Assembly (NCBI RefSeq): GCF_017254835.1
Contig: NZ_JAFKCW010000003.1
Coordinates: forward strand, 1-64,000
Source: Algoriphagus aestuariicola
Lineage (GTDB): Bacteria; Bacteroidota; Bacteroidia; Cytophagales; Cyclobacteriaceae
Length of the DNA stretch: 64,000 nucleotides
Reading direction: 5' to 3'
The first letter of the stretch is position 1. Every line of letters begins with the position of its first letter. Positions 43,256 to 53,013 of the stretch are shown in pieces. A program made the position numbers and the translations under genes. A model generated the notes under the pieces. The model saw only the letters and a list, made by a program, of their open reading frames with translations, did no database searches and had not been told where the DNA came from.

Positions 43256-43996
43256 ATGAAATCAATTCTTAAGACCATTGCGCTGATATTGCTTACTACG
43301 GGACTCAGAGCCCAAAATATAGTGGGTGAGGTAGAATACCGTTACAAAATTTTCTATGACAAAATCTACGCAAGCATGCCCCACCTTACCGAGCAGGAAC
43401 GGGATAGAATCCTACTTTCCTGGGGTAATCCTGAGGGCTACAGCACCCGGATGAAGCTCCAGTTTTGGCCAGAAAAAAGTCTTTACACTTTCGGTGCCCC
43501 CTATCAGGTCCAAAGCTATTCCTGGCAAGTAGAAGACTACTTCATTGAAAACAATCTGGAAGAGCAAACCTATCTGAAGTACATGGATCAAATGGGCAAA
43601 ACATACATTGTCCGCGACAGCCTAAATGCTCCAAAATGGAGAGTAATGAACGAAATAAGGGATATTCTCGGACACATGTGCATGAAAGCCGTGGCTGAAG
43701 ACAGCATCAAAGGCCAAAAGATCACGGCTTGGTTTGCCTCAGATATACCGGTTCCGGTCGGCCCCGAAGAGCAATTTGGACTACCGGGTTTGATTTTAGC
43801 CTATGACATCAACGACGGAATGCTGATTGTGGAAGCCGAGAAAATTACATTTGGCGAGCCGGAAGAAATCATCACCCTGCCAAAAAAACTAAAAGGAAGG
43901 GAAGTATCGGGCACTCAGTATCAGGACCTGGTCCAGGATTTTATCCAGACCTCCATCGACAGCAAGCGAGCTTGGATGTGGGAATTGAGATATTGA
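43256..43996 (+). CDS. GLPGLI family protein
   Basis: A 246-residue exported protein (signal peptide MKSILKTIALILLTTGLRA). It carries the name-giving motif FGLPGLILAYDIND (about 176-189) and the preceding IKGQKITAWFASDIPVPVGPEEQ that defines the family. GLPGLI proteins are Bacteroidota-specific, of unknown function, and usually next to a TonB-receptor-like barrel, here 40282-43095. A possible role is as periplasmic partner of the barrel; this is inference from context. Confidence 0.92.
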   Translation: MKSILKTIALILLTTGLRAQNIVGEVEYRYKIFYDKIYASMPHLTEQERDRILLSWGNPEGYSTRMKLQFWPEKSLYTFGAPYQVQSYSWQVEDYFIENNLEEQTYLKYMDQMGKTYIVRDSLNAPKWRVMNEIRDILGHMCMKAVAEDSIKGQKITAWFASDIPVPVGPEEQFGLPGLILAYDINDGMLIVEAEKITFGEPEEIITLPKKLKGREVSGTQYQDLVQDFIQTSIDSKRAWMWELRY

Positions 43997-44105
43997 GGGG
44001 GTAGAAACGAGTAGTAAGTAATTTCTCTTTTCTCCGACAATTACCCCCGCTCGCTTGGCGGCTTTCGCAGATTAGCCCTAATTTGAAGCCCCATTCCCCA
44101 AAGCT

Positions 44106-47100
44106 ATGTATATCGTATTTGATACCGAGACCACCGGTTTACCCCGGGACTACAATGCCCCCATGTCCGATGTGGATAACTGGCCCAGGCTGGTTCAGCT
44201 CGCCTGGCAGCTCCACGACGCGAAGGGTAAACTACTCTCCAATCACAATTACATCATCCGGCCGGAGGGTTTTACCATCCCCTACAATGCAGAAAAGGTC
44301 CATGGAATCTCCACCAAAAGGGCTTTGGCCGAAGGCCATGATCTGAAGGAAATCCTCCAGATCTTCCGTGAGGATGTTGTACAAGCCAAATATTTGGTCG
44401 GACACAACATTGGCTTTGACATCAATGTTGTCGGTTCTGAATACCTGAGATCCGACTTGGTCATGCCTTTGGGCGATAAAAATGAGCTCGACACCAAAGA
44501 CATCTCCACAGAGTTTTGCGCAATTCCCGGAGGAAAAGGTGGAAAATTCAAATGGCCAACCCTGACCGAATTGCACCAAAAGCTCTTTGGCAAAGGTTTC
44601 GGTGACGCCCACGATGCAGCCTATGACGTGGATGCGACAGCGCGATGCTTTTTTGGCCTGATCACCCAAGGCGTCCAAATGCCAGAGGGCGGGATTTTGT
44701 TAGAAGAGGTGATCTACGAAGCTCCAAAACTTGCCGAGGCGAACTTTGCGCAAGTCAAAGATGATACCAAAGCGGCTGCAAAGGACATCTTAAAACAGGC
44801 TGGCAAGGCTGACATCTCCGATCTCGCCGACGTGCCCTTCACCCACTTACACGTCCACAGCCAATATTCGGTCCTACAGGCGACTTCCGAAATTCCGGCG
44901 ATGGTATCCCGCGCCAAAGATCTTGGAATGAAAGCAATCGCCATGACCGATCATGGAAACATGATGGGGGCTTTTCACTTCGTAAAAGAAGCGATGGGAA
45001 AAGAGCTCAAACCCATTTTGGGCTGCGAGTTTAACCTTAACCGAGACAGAAAAAACAAATCCAACAAGGATGACGGCTATCAGACCGTTTTGATCGCCAA
45101 AAACAAAGCAGGCTACCACAACCTCGCCAAACTAGCCTCCTACGCCAATATCGAGGGATTCTACTACGTACCGAGAATTGATAAGGAGCTGCTGGTACAG
45201 TACAAAGGCGACCTGATCGCCACCACCGGCGGACTGTGGGGGGAAATCCCTTACTTGATCCTCAACGTGGGCGAGACTCAGGCAGAGGAGGCTTTCGTCT
45301 GGTGGAAAGAGCAATTTGGAGAGGACTTCTACGTGGAACTCAATCGACACGGTATCCCGGAAGAGGAAAAGGTAAACGAGGTTTTACTCGACTTTGCCGC
45401 CAAGTACGGAGTCAAATACTTCGCTGCCAACAACACCTACTACAACGACAAGCCCGATGCCAAGGCCCACGATATCCTACTTTGCGTGAAAGATGGGGAA
45501 CTGGTCGAAAAACCAAAAAAATACATTGGCAAGCGAGGGCGGGAATTCCGCTATGGCTTTCCAAATGACGAGTTTTACATCAAATCTCCCGAGGAGATGA
45601 AAAAGCTCTTTGCCGATCTGCCAGAAGCCATCCAATGTACCCAGGAGATTGTGGACAAGATAGAGGCCTACAAGCTGGCTAGAGAAGTGTTACTTCCAAA
45701 ATTTGACATCCCGGAAGAATTCAAAGATCCCGAGGACGAAATAGACGGAGGCAAGCGTGGGGAAAATGCCTACCTGCGATACCTCACTTTTGAAGGAGCA
45801 AAAAAACGCTACCCAGAAATCACACCCGAAATCCAGGAAAGACTCGACTTCGAATTAAAAACAATCGAGAAAACAGGGTATCCGGGTTACTTCTTGATCG
45901 TTCAGGATTTCACACGAGCAGCGCGGGATATGGGCGTATCGGTTGGCCCAGGCCGGGGATCTGCTGCGGGATCAGCGGTTGCCTATTGCACCGGAATCAC
46001 CAATGTGGATCCGGTGGCATATGACCTACTCTTTGAGAGATTTCTCAATCCTGACCGAGTATCCCTCCCCGATATTGATATTGACTTTGATGACGAGGGT
46101 CGACAGAGTGTAATCGACTACGTGATTAATAAATACGGCTCCAACCAAGTGGCTCAAATCATCACCTACGGTACCATGGCTGCCAAATCAGCGATTCGCG
46201 ATACTGCAAGGGTTTTGAACCTACCTCTAGCGGATGCCGGAAAGCTCGCCAACCTTGTGCCTGACATCAAGCTTAAGGCGCTTTTTTCGCTAGCTAAAAA
46301 CCGGCCTGCATTGCTGGAAAAACTTAAAGGTCAAGGTGAGTTGCTTGCCAAAGCGGAAGAACTTATACGCATTGCCGCTGGTAACGATGAAATGGCAAGG
46401 ACCATCAATCAGGCCTCGGTACTTGAAGGATCCGTACGGAATACCGGTATACACGCCTGCGGGGTGATCATCACGCCGAGCGATATCACCAACTTCGTTC
46501 CGGTAGCCTTGGCCAAAGACTCTGACATGGTGTGCACCCAGTTTGACAACTCCGTGGTAGAATCTGCAGGCCTGCTTAAGATGGACTTTTTGGGTTTGAA
46601 AACGCTCACCCTGATCAAGGACGCCATCAAGATCGTAAAAGAGCGACACGGAATTCAGCTGGATGCGGATGAGTTTCCGATAGACGATGTAGGAACCTAC
46701 GAACTTTTCCAAAGAGGCGAAACAGTCGGAATCTTCCAATACGAATCCGCTGGTATGCAGAAGTACATGCGCGAACTGAAGCCAACCGTTTTTGCTGACT
46801 TGATCGCCATGAACGCTCTGTACCGACCGGGACCTTTGGAATACATCCCTTCCTTTATCCGAAGAAAGCACGGCCAAGAACCCATCACCTACGACTTGGA
46901 CGACATGCAGGAGTATCTCGAGGAAACCTATGGGATCACCGTCTACCAGGAACAAGTGATGCTTTTGTCCCAAAAACTGGCTGGCTTTACCAAAGGTGAG
47001 GCTGACGTCTTGAGAAAGGCGATGGGTAAAAAGCAGAAGGACGTCTTGGACAAAATGAAGCCCAAGTTTGTCGAGCAAGCTTCAGCAAAGGGACATGATG

Positions 47101-48398
47101 CCAAGCGACTGGAAAAGATTTGGAAAGACTGGGAAGCATTCGCTTCGTACGCGTTCAACAAATCCCACTCGACCTGCTACGCGTGGATTGCCTATCAGAC
47201 GGCCTATCTCAAAGCGCACTACCCGGCGGAATACATGGCTTCGGTACTGAGTAACAACATGAATGACATCACCCAAGTGACCTTTTTCATGGAAGAGTGC
47301 AAGCGTATGGGAATCAAGGTGGCTGGACCAGACGTGAATGAATCCAAGAGTGGGTTTACGGTAAATAAAGCCGGAGAAATCCGATTTGGATTGGCCGCGA
47401 TCAAAGGCGCAGGCTCTGCAGCTGTTGAGGAAATAATCAAGGAAAGGGAAAAAAATGGTCCTTTCAAAAACATCTTCGACTTTGCGAAGCGAGTCAATTC
47501 AAGGGCTCTGAACAAAAAGACGATGGAGGCACTTGCGATGGCTGGGGCGTTTGACTGCTTCAAAGAACACCATCGCCGACAATACCTCGAAGCGGCAGAT
47601 GGCGACATCACCTTGATCGAAAAAGCCACCAAATACGCCCAAAAGGTCCAACAAGAGGAAGACAGTGCCCAAGTAAGCCTCTTCGGTGGAGGTGGTGGAA
47701 ATATGGAAATCCCACTACCATCGGTATCGCCGATGGAGCCCTTTTCGCAAATCCAACAGCTCAATATCGAAAAGGAAGTCGTCGGGCTGTTCATCTCAGG
47801 TCACCCACTGGATGAATTTAAGCTCGAGATCGAGGCCTTCACCAATACGGCTTTGCCCGCTTTGGCTGATATCGAAAGCCTGAAAGGAAAGAATGAACTG
47901 AAATTGGCCGGATCGGTCAGCAGCTTTGCCCATCGAACCACCAAGACAGGAAAACCCTTTGGGACGCTGACACTTGAAGACTACCAAGGTTCATTTACCT
48001 TCTTTCTTTTTGGTGACGACTACGTACGCTTCAAAGAATATTTCATGACGGGGTGGTTTCTCTTCGTCTCTGGAGCGGTCGCGCAGAAAAAGTGGGGAGG
48101 GGACAACGAACTGGAATTTAAGATCAACAGCATCATGCTGCTCAGTGAAGTGCGTGGCAAGATGGTCAAAGGACTGCGGATCAACATCGATCTCGACAAC
48201 CTGACCCTAGACCTGATGGAAAAGCTCGAAACGATCACCACCAAATACAAGGGAGACGCCAAGCTCTACATCGATGTGATTGACCGAAAGGAAAACATTG
48301 CTTTGGAGCTGTTTTCGAAGCGCTTTACCATAGATCCAAGTGCGGACATGATACGTGCGCTGAGGGAAATCCCGGAAGTGGTCTACAAGGTAATATAG
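44106..48398 (+). CDS. dnaE: DNA polymerase III alpha subunit with fused N-terminal 3'-5' exonuclease
   Basis: A 1430-residue replicative polymerase. Residues 1-200 are a DEDDh exonuclease (FDTETTGL with D6 and E8, GHNIGFD, and AHDAAYDVDAT), i.e. an epsilon-like proofreading domain joined to the polymerase. Then comes the PHP domain (THLHVHSQYSVLQ, MTDHGNMMGAF), the C-family polymerase core with catalytic PDIDIDFDDEGR and VGPGRGSAAGSAV, the fingers/HhH part and an OB-fold near the C-terminus. Most DnaE proteins are about 1160 residues and use a separate DnaQ; the fused form is known in Bacteroidota. Monocistronic, with trxA following after 134 bp. Confidence 0.96.
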   Translation: MYIVFDTETTGLPRDYNAPMSDVDNWPRLVQLAWQLHDAKGKLLSNHNYIIRPEGFTIPYNAEKVHGISTKRALAEGHDLKEILQIFREDVVQAKYLVGHNIGFDINVVGSEYLRSDLVMPLGDKNELDTKDISTEFCAIPGGKGGKFKWPTLTELHQKLFGKGFGDAHDAAYDVDATARCFFGLITQGVQMPEGGILLEEVIYEAPKLAEANFAQVKDDTKAAAKDILKQAGKADISDLADVPFTHLHVHSQYSVLQATSEIPAMVSRAKDLGMKAIAMTDHGNMMGAFHFVKEAMGKELKPILGCEFNLNRDRKNKSNKDDGYQTVLIAKNKAGYHNLAKLASYANIEGFYYVPRIDKELLVQYKGDLIATTGGLWGEIPYLILNVGETQAEEAFVWWKEQFGEDFYVELNRHGIPEEEKVNEVLLDFAAKYGVKYFAANNTYYNDKPDAKAHDILLCVKDGELVEKPKKYIGKRGREFRYGFPNDEFYIKSPEEMKKLFADLPEAIQCTQEIVDKIEAYKLAREVLLPKFDIPEEFKDPEDEIDGGKRGENAYLRYLTFEGAKKRYPEITPEIQERLDFELKTIEKTGYPGYFLIVQDFTRAARDMGVSVGPGRGSAAGSAVAYCTGITNVDPVAYDLLFERFLNPDRVSLPDIDIDFDDEGRQSVIDYVINKYGSNQVAQIITYGTMAAKSAIRDTARVLNLPLADAGKLANLVPDIKLKALFSLAKNRPALLEKLKGQGELLAKAEELIRIAAGNDEMARTINQASVLEGSVRNTGIHACGVIITPSDITNFVPVALAKDSDMVCTQFDNSVVESAGLLKMDFLGLKTLTLIKDAIKIVKERHGIQLDADEFPIDDVGTYELFQRGETVGIFQYESAGMQKYMRELKPTVFADLIAMNALYRPGPLEYIPSFIRRKHGQEPITYDLDDMQEYLEETYGITVYQEQVMLLSQKLAGFTKGEADVLRKAMGKKQKDVLDKMKPKFVEQASAKGHDAKRLEKIWKDWEAFASYAFNKSHSTCYAWIAYQTAYLKAHYPAEYMASVLSNNMNDITQVTFFMEECKRMGIKVAGPDVNESKSGFTVNKAGEIRFGLAAIKGAGSAAVEEIIKEREKNGPFKNIFDFAKRVNSRALNKKTMEALAMAGAFDCFKEHHRRQYLEAADGDITLIEKATKYAQKVQQEEDSAQVSLFGGGGGNMEIPLPSVSPMEPFSQIQQLNIEKEVVGLFISGHPLDEFKLEIEAFTNTALPALADIESLKGKNELKLAGSVSSFAHRTTKTGKPFGTLTLEDYQGSFTFFLFGDDYVRFKEYFMTGWFLFVSGAVAQKKWGGDNELEFKINSIMLLSEVRGKMVKGLRINIDLDNLTLDLMEKLETITTKYKGDAKLYIDVIDRKENIALELFSKRFTIDPSADMIRALREIPEVVYKVI

Positions 48399-48493
48399 CG
48401 AAAATGGCCCCAGTGTCAGCGACTTGTCTATGGGCGATAGATATTTTTTTACCGCTCATCGGAACTTATCGCCAACTGATCCGCTTTTGCTGA

Positions 48494-48501
48494 TATATTT
48501 G
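48494..48501 (+). promoter_or_regulatory. trxA promoter -7 box
   Basis: TATATTTG (TAnnTTTG), 31 bp before the trxA ATG. Confidence 0.55.
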
Positions 48502-48532
48502 AAAATTGGACATCAATTAACTCATTAATACA

Positions 48533-48853
48533 ATGGCAAAAGCAATAGAAATCACTGATGCAAACTTTGAGGAAGTCATCGCAGGAGACCAGCCAGTCTT
48601 GGTAGACTTCTGGGCAGAATGGTGCGGACCATGTAAGATGATCGGTCCCGTGGTGGAGCAGTTGGCATCAGAATATGATGGAAAAGCCGTTATCGGCAAG
48701 GTGGACGTAGATTCCAACCCATCCGTAGCACAAGCTTTCGGTATCAGATCGATCCCTACCCTGCTCTTCTTCAAAGGCGGACAGATCGTGGACAAGCAAG
48801 TCGGAGCGGTACCCAAGGCAGTACTTGCCCAAAAATTGGACGCACAACTCTAA
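48533..48853 (+). CDS. trxA: thioredoxin
   Basis: A 106-residue cytosolic thioredoxin with the redox site WCGPC (residues 30-34) and the cis-proline loop IRSIPTLLFF (about 70-79). General protein disulfide reductase. Own promoter upstream (48494) and terminator downstream (48875-48908). Confidence 0.97.
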   Translation: MAKAIEITDANFEEVIAGDQPVLVDFWAEWCGPCKMIGPVVEQLASEYDGKAVIGKVDVDSNPSVAQAFGIRSIPTLLFFKGGQIVDKQVGAVPKAVLAQKLDAQL

Positions 48854-48874
48854 TTCTTAATTACACATAGAGCC

Positions 48875-48908
48875 AAAAGCCGTGAAGATCTCTTTGCGGC
48901 TTTTTTTT
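48875..48908 (+). terminator. rho-independent terminator of trxA
   Basis: AAAAGCCG/CGGCTTTT (48875-48882 with 48897-48904) with a 14-nt loop and T8. It ends 15 bp before the mnmH start, so some read-through may feed mnmH-selD. Confidence 0.85.
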
Positions 48909-48923
48909 ATCTTCACTCCCGAA

Positions 48924-49988
48924 ATGGCCGAGCAACTGATCAGCTTAGAGGAATTTTGGAGCCTGCGGGAAAGATATCCAGTGCTCGACGCACGCAGTGA
49001 AAGCGAGTTTGCACAAAGCCATATCCCCTCAGCGCAAAACCTTCCTATCCTGAACGACTCCGAAAGGAAAATCGTCGGCACGCTCTACAAAGAGAAAGGA
49101 TCCGAAGTGGCGACCATGAAGGGATTTGAATTGGTAGGACCTAGATTTCATGAAATCCAGAAAACTGCCAAACGAATTTTCCCAGACGGAGAAATAATCC
49201 TTTATTGTTGGAGAGGTGGAATGAGGAGTCAAATTCTTTCCTGGCTTTTGGGCATGGTGGGATTCAAAGTCTACCGGCTTAAAGGGGGATATAAAACGTA
49301 CCGAACCTATACTTTTGACGAAGTCAGGAAAACCCGAAAAATGATCGTATTGGGGGGTAAGACCGGGGTCGCCAAGACGCTTCTCCTTCAAAAACTGATG
49401 GAAAACGGCGAACAGATCCTCGATTTGGAGGCTCTCGCCAATCACAAAGGATCTTCATTCGGATCCATCGGACTCCCCCCACAGCCTTCAGTCGAGCAGT
49501 TTGAAAATCTGATGGCCGAAAACCTTCGCCTCTGTGACACTTCTTTCCCCATCTGGATCGAAAACGAAAGCCGGAAGATCGGCCGGATCATCCTTCCCGA
49601 TCAGTTTTATTTGTTATTGCTGAAAAGCCCACTCATCGACATACGAAAATCTCTGGATGAGCGGGTCGCTCATATTACTCAAGACTACGCGCTACTCCCC
49701 AAAGAAGACCTGATCGCGGCTGTCATCAGACTCAAAAAACGCCTTGGGGGCCTCAGAACCCAAGAGGCCATCGCCGATATCCAAGCAGGAAACCATTCCG
49801 CATGGATTTCAAATCTTCTTATCTACTACGACAAGGCTTATGAATTTGACCTGGAAAGACATAAAGCCGATAAAATCCACACACTCGACTTAGAAGGGAA
49901 AAGTATAGCTGTGCAAGTCGACATCCTCTTGAAAACAAAAGACCAAATCCATGCAAAATCCCACCACGAGACTCACAGAATGGAGTGA
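48924..49988 (+). CDS. mnmH: tRNA 2-selenouridine synthase
   Basis: A 354-residue enzyme that replaces sulfur by selenium in 2-thiouridine of tRNA wobble positions, using selenophosphate. Rhodanese domain (1-125) with the catalytic cysteine in YCWRGGMRS (C95), then a P-loop domain at GGKTGVAKT (about 144-152), where the usual Gly before Lys is Ala. The ATG at 48924 (MAEQLISLEEF) fits the family; the frame opens upstream at 48882 but inside the trxA terminator. Its end overlaps selD by 38 bases, a direct functional coupling since SelD makes the selenophosphate. Confidence 0.93.
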   Translation: MAEQLISLEEFWSLRERYPVLDARSESEFAQSHIPSAQNLPILNDSERKIVGTLYKEKGSEVATMKGFELVGPRFHEIQKTAKRIFPDGEIILYCWRGGMRSQILSWLLGMVGFKVYRLKGGYKTYRTYTFDEVRKTRKMIVLGGKTGVAKTLLLQKLMENGEQILDLEALANHKGSSFGSIGLPPQPSVEQFENLMAENLRLCDTSFPIWIENESRKIGRIILPDQFYLLLLKSPLIDIRKSLDERVAHITQDYALLPKEDLIAAVIRLKKRLGGLRTQEAIADIQAGNHSAWISNLLIYYDKAYEFDLERHKADKIHTLDLEGKSIAVQVDILLKTKDQIHAKSHHETHRME

Positions 49989-50991
49989 AGGCTCCGGCTG
50001 CGGCTGCAAGATCGCCCCGGCCGTGCTAGACCAGATACTGGGCGCAAGCGGATCTTTCTCCCAGACTGACCCAAAGCTCCTTGTAGGAAACTCGCACAAA
50101 GATGATGCAGCCGTATACCAAGTCTCAGCCGATTTGGCAGTGATCAATACGGTGGACTTTTTCACGCCTATCGTCGACGATCCATATGACTTCGGAATGA
50201 TCGCCGCCGCCAACGCCATCTCGGATGTATATGCGATGGGAGGAAAACCCGCTTTTGCGAACGCTATCCTAAGCTGGCCCGTGGAGAAAATAGCACCAGA
50301 ACTAGCCGCGAAGGTGCTCGAAGGGGCCAAGAAAATCTGCCAACGGGCTGGAATAGAATTGGCGGGTGGTCATTCCATCGCTGCAAAAGACCCGATCTTT
50401 GGCCTCTCTGTCAGCGGAACCGTCCATCCGCGCAAGATCAAGACCAACCGAGGCGCGAAAGCTGGAGATTTGCTTTTCCTGACCAAACCTCTAGGAATCG
50501 GCGTGCTTGCGACCGCTCTCAAACGCCAAAAAATCACGGAAAAGGACTATCTCAACCTAGTAGACACAGCGTGCCGGCTGAATGCTGTGGGGACCGTTTT
50601 GGGCAACCACGAGGAAGTCCATGCCATGACTGACGTCACAGGATTTGGCTTACTTGGTCACCTGATAGAGATGGCTGAAGGTGCCGGACTTTCTGCCCAG
50701 ATCGAAATCTCCAAGCTGCCCCTGATCGAAGGAATACAAGATTACATCAACCAGTTTATCTTCCCGGACAACACCTATCGCAACTGGAACGCCTTCAGTC
50801 CCAAAACCAAGGGCGTAACTGGCATGGACTTGGTCAAACTCTGCGACCCCCAGACCAGCGGAGGTCTCTTGATTGCTGTGGCGGAGGAGAACAGGGCTTG
50901 GTTTGAGGAGGCGACGCGACTCCAAAACCAGGTGGTTTGGGAGATTGGAAAGTTTTTGGACAGAGCGGAAGCCGTCGTCGAAGTGGCCTAG
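49951..50991 (+). CDS. selD: selenide, water dikinase (selenophosphate synthase)
   Basis: A 346-residue enzyme making selenophosphate from selenide and ATP. The catalytic motif EGSGCGCK has Cys17 and Lys20 at exactly the E. coli positions; it is Cys, not selenocysteine. DDAAVYQV and the downstream GGHSIAAKDP and MTDVTGFGLLGH blocks bind ATP and metal. Overlaps mnmH by 38 bases. No selA or selB is in the window, so selenium use may be limited to tRNA. The end overlaps the convergent DUF502 gene by 4 bases. Confidence 0.95.
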   Translation: MQNPTTRLTEWSEGSGCGCKIAPAVLDQILGASGSFSQTDPKLLVGNSHKDDAAVYQVSADLAVINTVDFFTPIVDDPYDFGMIAAANAISDVYAMGGKPAFANAILSWPVEKIAPELAAKVLEGAKKICQRAGIELAGGHSIAAKDPIFGLSVSGTVHPRKIKTNRGAKAGDLLFLTKPLGIGVLATALKRQKITEKDYLNLVDTACRLNAVGTVLGNHEEVHAMTDVTGFGLLGHLIEMAEGAGLSAQIEISKLPLIEGIQDYINQFIFPDNTYRNWNAFSPKTKGVTGMDLVKLCDPQTSGGLLIAVAEENRAWFEEATRLQNQVVWEIGKFLDRAEAVVEVA

Positions 50992-51545
50992 TGCTCCAGC
51001 GGCGACACCCCACCCGACACCATAAACTTCATCACGTCGGAGCTCTTCACGCCTTTGAGCGGAGATACATTTTCCCGCTTGACGAGAAAGACATTTCCGG
51101 ACACATTGTAGCTATGGGGAAAATAGACCGCGACCATATCCTGCTGCCCGATGACATCAAGATTGTCTTGGGTCAAAAAGCCCAGCCTGGACACTGACTC
51201 GCTCATTTGGACAATTACCGGTGAACTGAACTTTTTCTTGTCCCCGACAAAGGCGCTCATCAGATCCTTGATGCTCGTGTAGAGCAGATTGACCAAGGGG
51301 ATCTTAAATACCGCCCGCTCAAACCATTCGAAAAGGGGCTTAGTAAAGAACAGACTTGCCATATACCCGGCAAAGGTGATCAGTCCAATGACCATAAGAA
51401 TCCCTATGCCGGGAATCGGAACGGGAATCAACCCATCCAAGAAAACAAAGATGGCATAGATCACATAGGCCGTGACAGCCAAAGGTGTCAATACAAGTAG
51501 ACCTCTTAAAAAGTAGGAAAGGATGCGGTGGTAGGTGAATTTCAT
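50988..51545 (-). CDS. DUF502 family membrane protein
   Basis: A 185-residue protein with two helices near the N-terminus (LSYFLRGLLVLTPLAVTAYVIY, about 9-30; GIGILMVIGLITFAGYMASLFF, about 46-67) and a soluble C-terminal domain with the DUF502 motifs IPLVNLLYTSIKDLMSAF and VYFPHSYNVSGNVFLV. Family of unknown role in the inner membrane. Convergent with selD, overlapping by 4 bases. Confidence 0.88.
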   Translation of the reverse strand: MKFTYHRILSYFLRGLLVLTPLAVTAYVIYAIFVFLDGLIPVPIPGIGILMVIGLITFAGYMASLFFTKPLFEWFERAVFKIPLVNLLYTSIKDLMSAFVGDKKKFSSPVIVQMSESVSRLGFLTQDNLDVIGQQDMVAVYFPHSYNVSGNVFLVKRENVSPLKGVKSSDVMKFMVSGGVSPLEH

Positions 51546-51577
51546 AAGGGGAAAGTTTTGGCAATCGGGTCAAAAAA

Positions 51578-51603
51578 AATGCCCAACCGGACGACTGGGC
51601 ATT
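51578..51603 (-). terminator. terminator of the DUF1080 gene
   Basis: AATGCCCA/TGGGCATT stem (51578-51585 with 51596-51603); on the minus strand a run of T follows. It lies 26 bp past the stop at 51630. Confidence 0.85.
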
Positions 51604-51629
51604 AAAATTAAATATCAGACAAAGTCATC

Positions 51630-52259
51630 TCAATCCAAGACCTTGATCTTTACACTGCGGTAATAGATCACGCTCTCAGGATCGTGCGCCTGAAGAGCAA
51701 TCGTACCGGAGCTGAGTTTTTTGTCGCCCAGATTTCCAGCTCTCTTGGTGTCTTCCGCTTCCACATATTCGTTGATCACCTTGCCGTTTACTTTCACGGT
51801 AATTTTGCCGTCTTTGACGATGACTTCCTCGGTGTACCACTCGCCATCCTTCACATAGACTTCTTTCACATCTTGGAAAGAGTAGACGCTGCCGGTCTTT
51901 CTCCAGTCACCATGGCTTTGGTTTACCTGGATCTCATAGCCGATTCCCGGCCAGCCAGTCTCTTGATATTTGGTATGGATGAAGATGCCCGAGTTGGCTT
52001 TGGGCATGGTCTTCACTTCCACTTTCAATTCAAAATTTTTGAAATCATGGTCGCCTATCGGACCGTCGTAGAATGCATGGGCACGGGGACCAGCGACCTT
52101 GATCACTCCATCTTCCACCGAAAAAGACGAGGGACTGTCTGTGGTCAGCTTCCAGCCGTCCATATTTTTCCCGTTAAAAAGTTCCACCCATTTGCCCTTT
52201 TGGGGAAAAGCGGCGATCGAGATGGAGCAAAGAACAAGCAACAAGAATAGTTTTTTCAT
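51630..52259 (-). CDS. DUF1080 (3-keto-disaccharide hydrolase) domain protein
   Basis: A 209-residue exported protein: signal peptide MKKLFLLLVLCSISIAAFPQ, then a concanavalin-like jellyroll. ELFNGKNMDGWK (about 26-37), ANSGIFIHT, GYEIQVNQSHGD and the C-terminal YYRSVKIKVLD are the DUF1080 hallmarks. Some members hydrolyse 3-keto sugars or act in glycan use; the substrate here is unknown. Single gene with its own terminator (51578). Confidence 0.9.
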   Translation of the reverse strand: MKKLFLLLVLCSISIAAFPQKGKWVELFNGKNMDGWKLTTDSPSSFSVEDGVIKVAGPRAHAFYDGPIGDHDFKNFELKVEVKTMPKANSGIFIHTKYQETGWPGIGYEIQVNQSHGDWRKTGSVYSFQDVKEVYVKDGEWYTEEVIVKDGKITVKVNGKVINEYVEAEDTKRAGNLGDKKLSSGTIALQAHDPESVIYYRSVKIKVLD

Positions 52260-52334
52260 GAGTTTTGGGTTATAGGTTACCGAGACCTCAAGATAGAAAG
52301 TCTGGATAAAATAGCGTTTACCGTTGGAAACAAA

Positions 52335-52365
52335 AAAGGCTCCAAAGTGATGCCTTGGAGCCTTT
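52335..52365 (-). terminator. terminator of the nqr operon
   Basis: AAAGGCTCCAA/TTGGAGCCTTT (52335-52345 with 52355-52365), 21 bp past the nqrE stop, followed on the minus strand by TTTTG. It closes the operon after nqrE, without nqrF. Confidence 0.85.
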
Positions 52366-52386
52366 CTGAACTGCTTTTTCCCGCGA

Positions 52387-52998
52387 TTAAAGGTCGATGC
52401 CCATGAAGGACATGAAGGCGATCCCCATCAGACCTGTCAACAGCATCGTAATGCCCAAGCCCTTGAGGCCGTTTGGCACGTGTGAATATTTGATTTTTTC
52501 CCGAATAGCAGCCAAAAGCACGATGGCCAGCATGAAGCCCAATCCAGAGCCGAAACCGTAAACGGCTGATTCAGCAATGGTGTAGTCTCTCTGGGCCATA
52601 AACAGGCCACCACCCAAGATGGCACAGTTTACCGCGATCAAGGGAAGGAAGATGCCCAGCTGTCCGTAAAGTGCAGGGGAAAACTTCTCCACGATCATCT
52701 CCACCAGCTGCACGATACCTGCGATGATGGCGATAAACATGATGAATCTAAGGAAGGAAAGATCAATCGATGCCATATCAGCAGAGACCCAGGTCAATGC
52801 TCCTTCTTTCAGTACGAACTCGTTCAAAACCCAGTTGAAGGGTACGGTCACACCAAGTACGAACACTACCGCTGCACCCAGGCCTATAGCTGTACTTACC
52901 TTCTTGGAGACAGCCAGGAAAGAGCACATTCCCAAGAAGTAGGCGAAAATCATGTTGTCGATAAAGATCGACCGTATACCAAGGCTAATTAATTCCAT
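52387..52998 (-). CDS. nqrE: Na+-translocating NADH:quinone reductase subunit E
   Basis: A 203-residue membrane subunit with six helices. [22 protein letters not shown] and [18 protein letters not shown] contain the two conserved Cys (C26 and C119 region) that hold the intramembrane Fe-S cluster with NqrD. Fifth gene of nqrABCDE, 15 bp after nqrD, followed by the terminator. Confidence 0.95.
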   Translation of the reverse strand: MELISLGIRSIFIDNMIFAYFLGMCSFLAVSKKVSTAIGLGAAVVFVLGVTVPFNWVLNEFVLKEGALTWVSADMASIDLSFLRFIMFIAIIAGIVQLVEMIVEKFSPALYGQLGIFLPLIAVNCAILGGGLFMAQRDYTIAESAVYGFGSGLGFMLAIVLLAAIREKIKYSHVPNGLKGLGITMLLTGLMGIAFMSFMGIDL

Positions 52999-53013
52999 TT
53001 TTCTGTCGATTTA

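Noticed and set aside
46290-47078. 262-codon minus-strand frame inside dnaE
   Set aside because: Entirely within conserved polymerase coding sequence; composition typical of a reverse-frame shadow.
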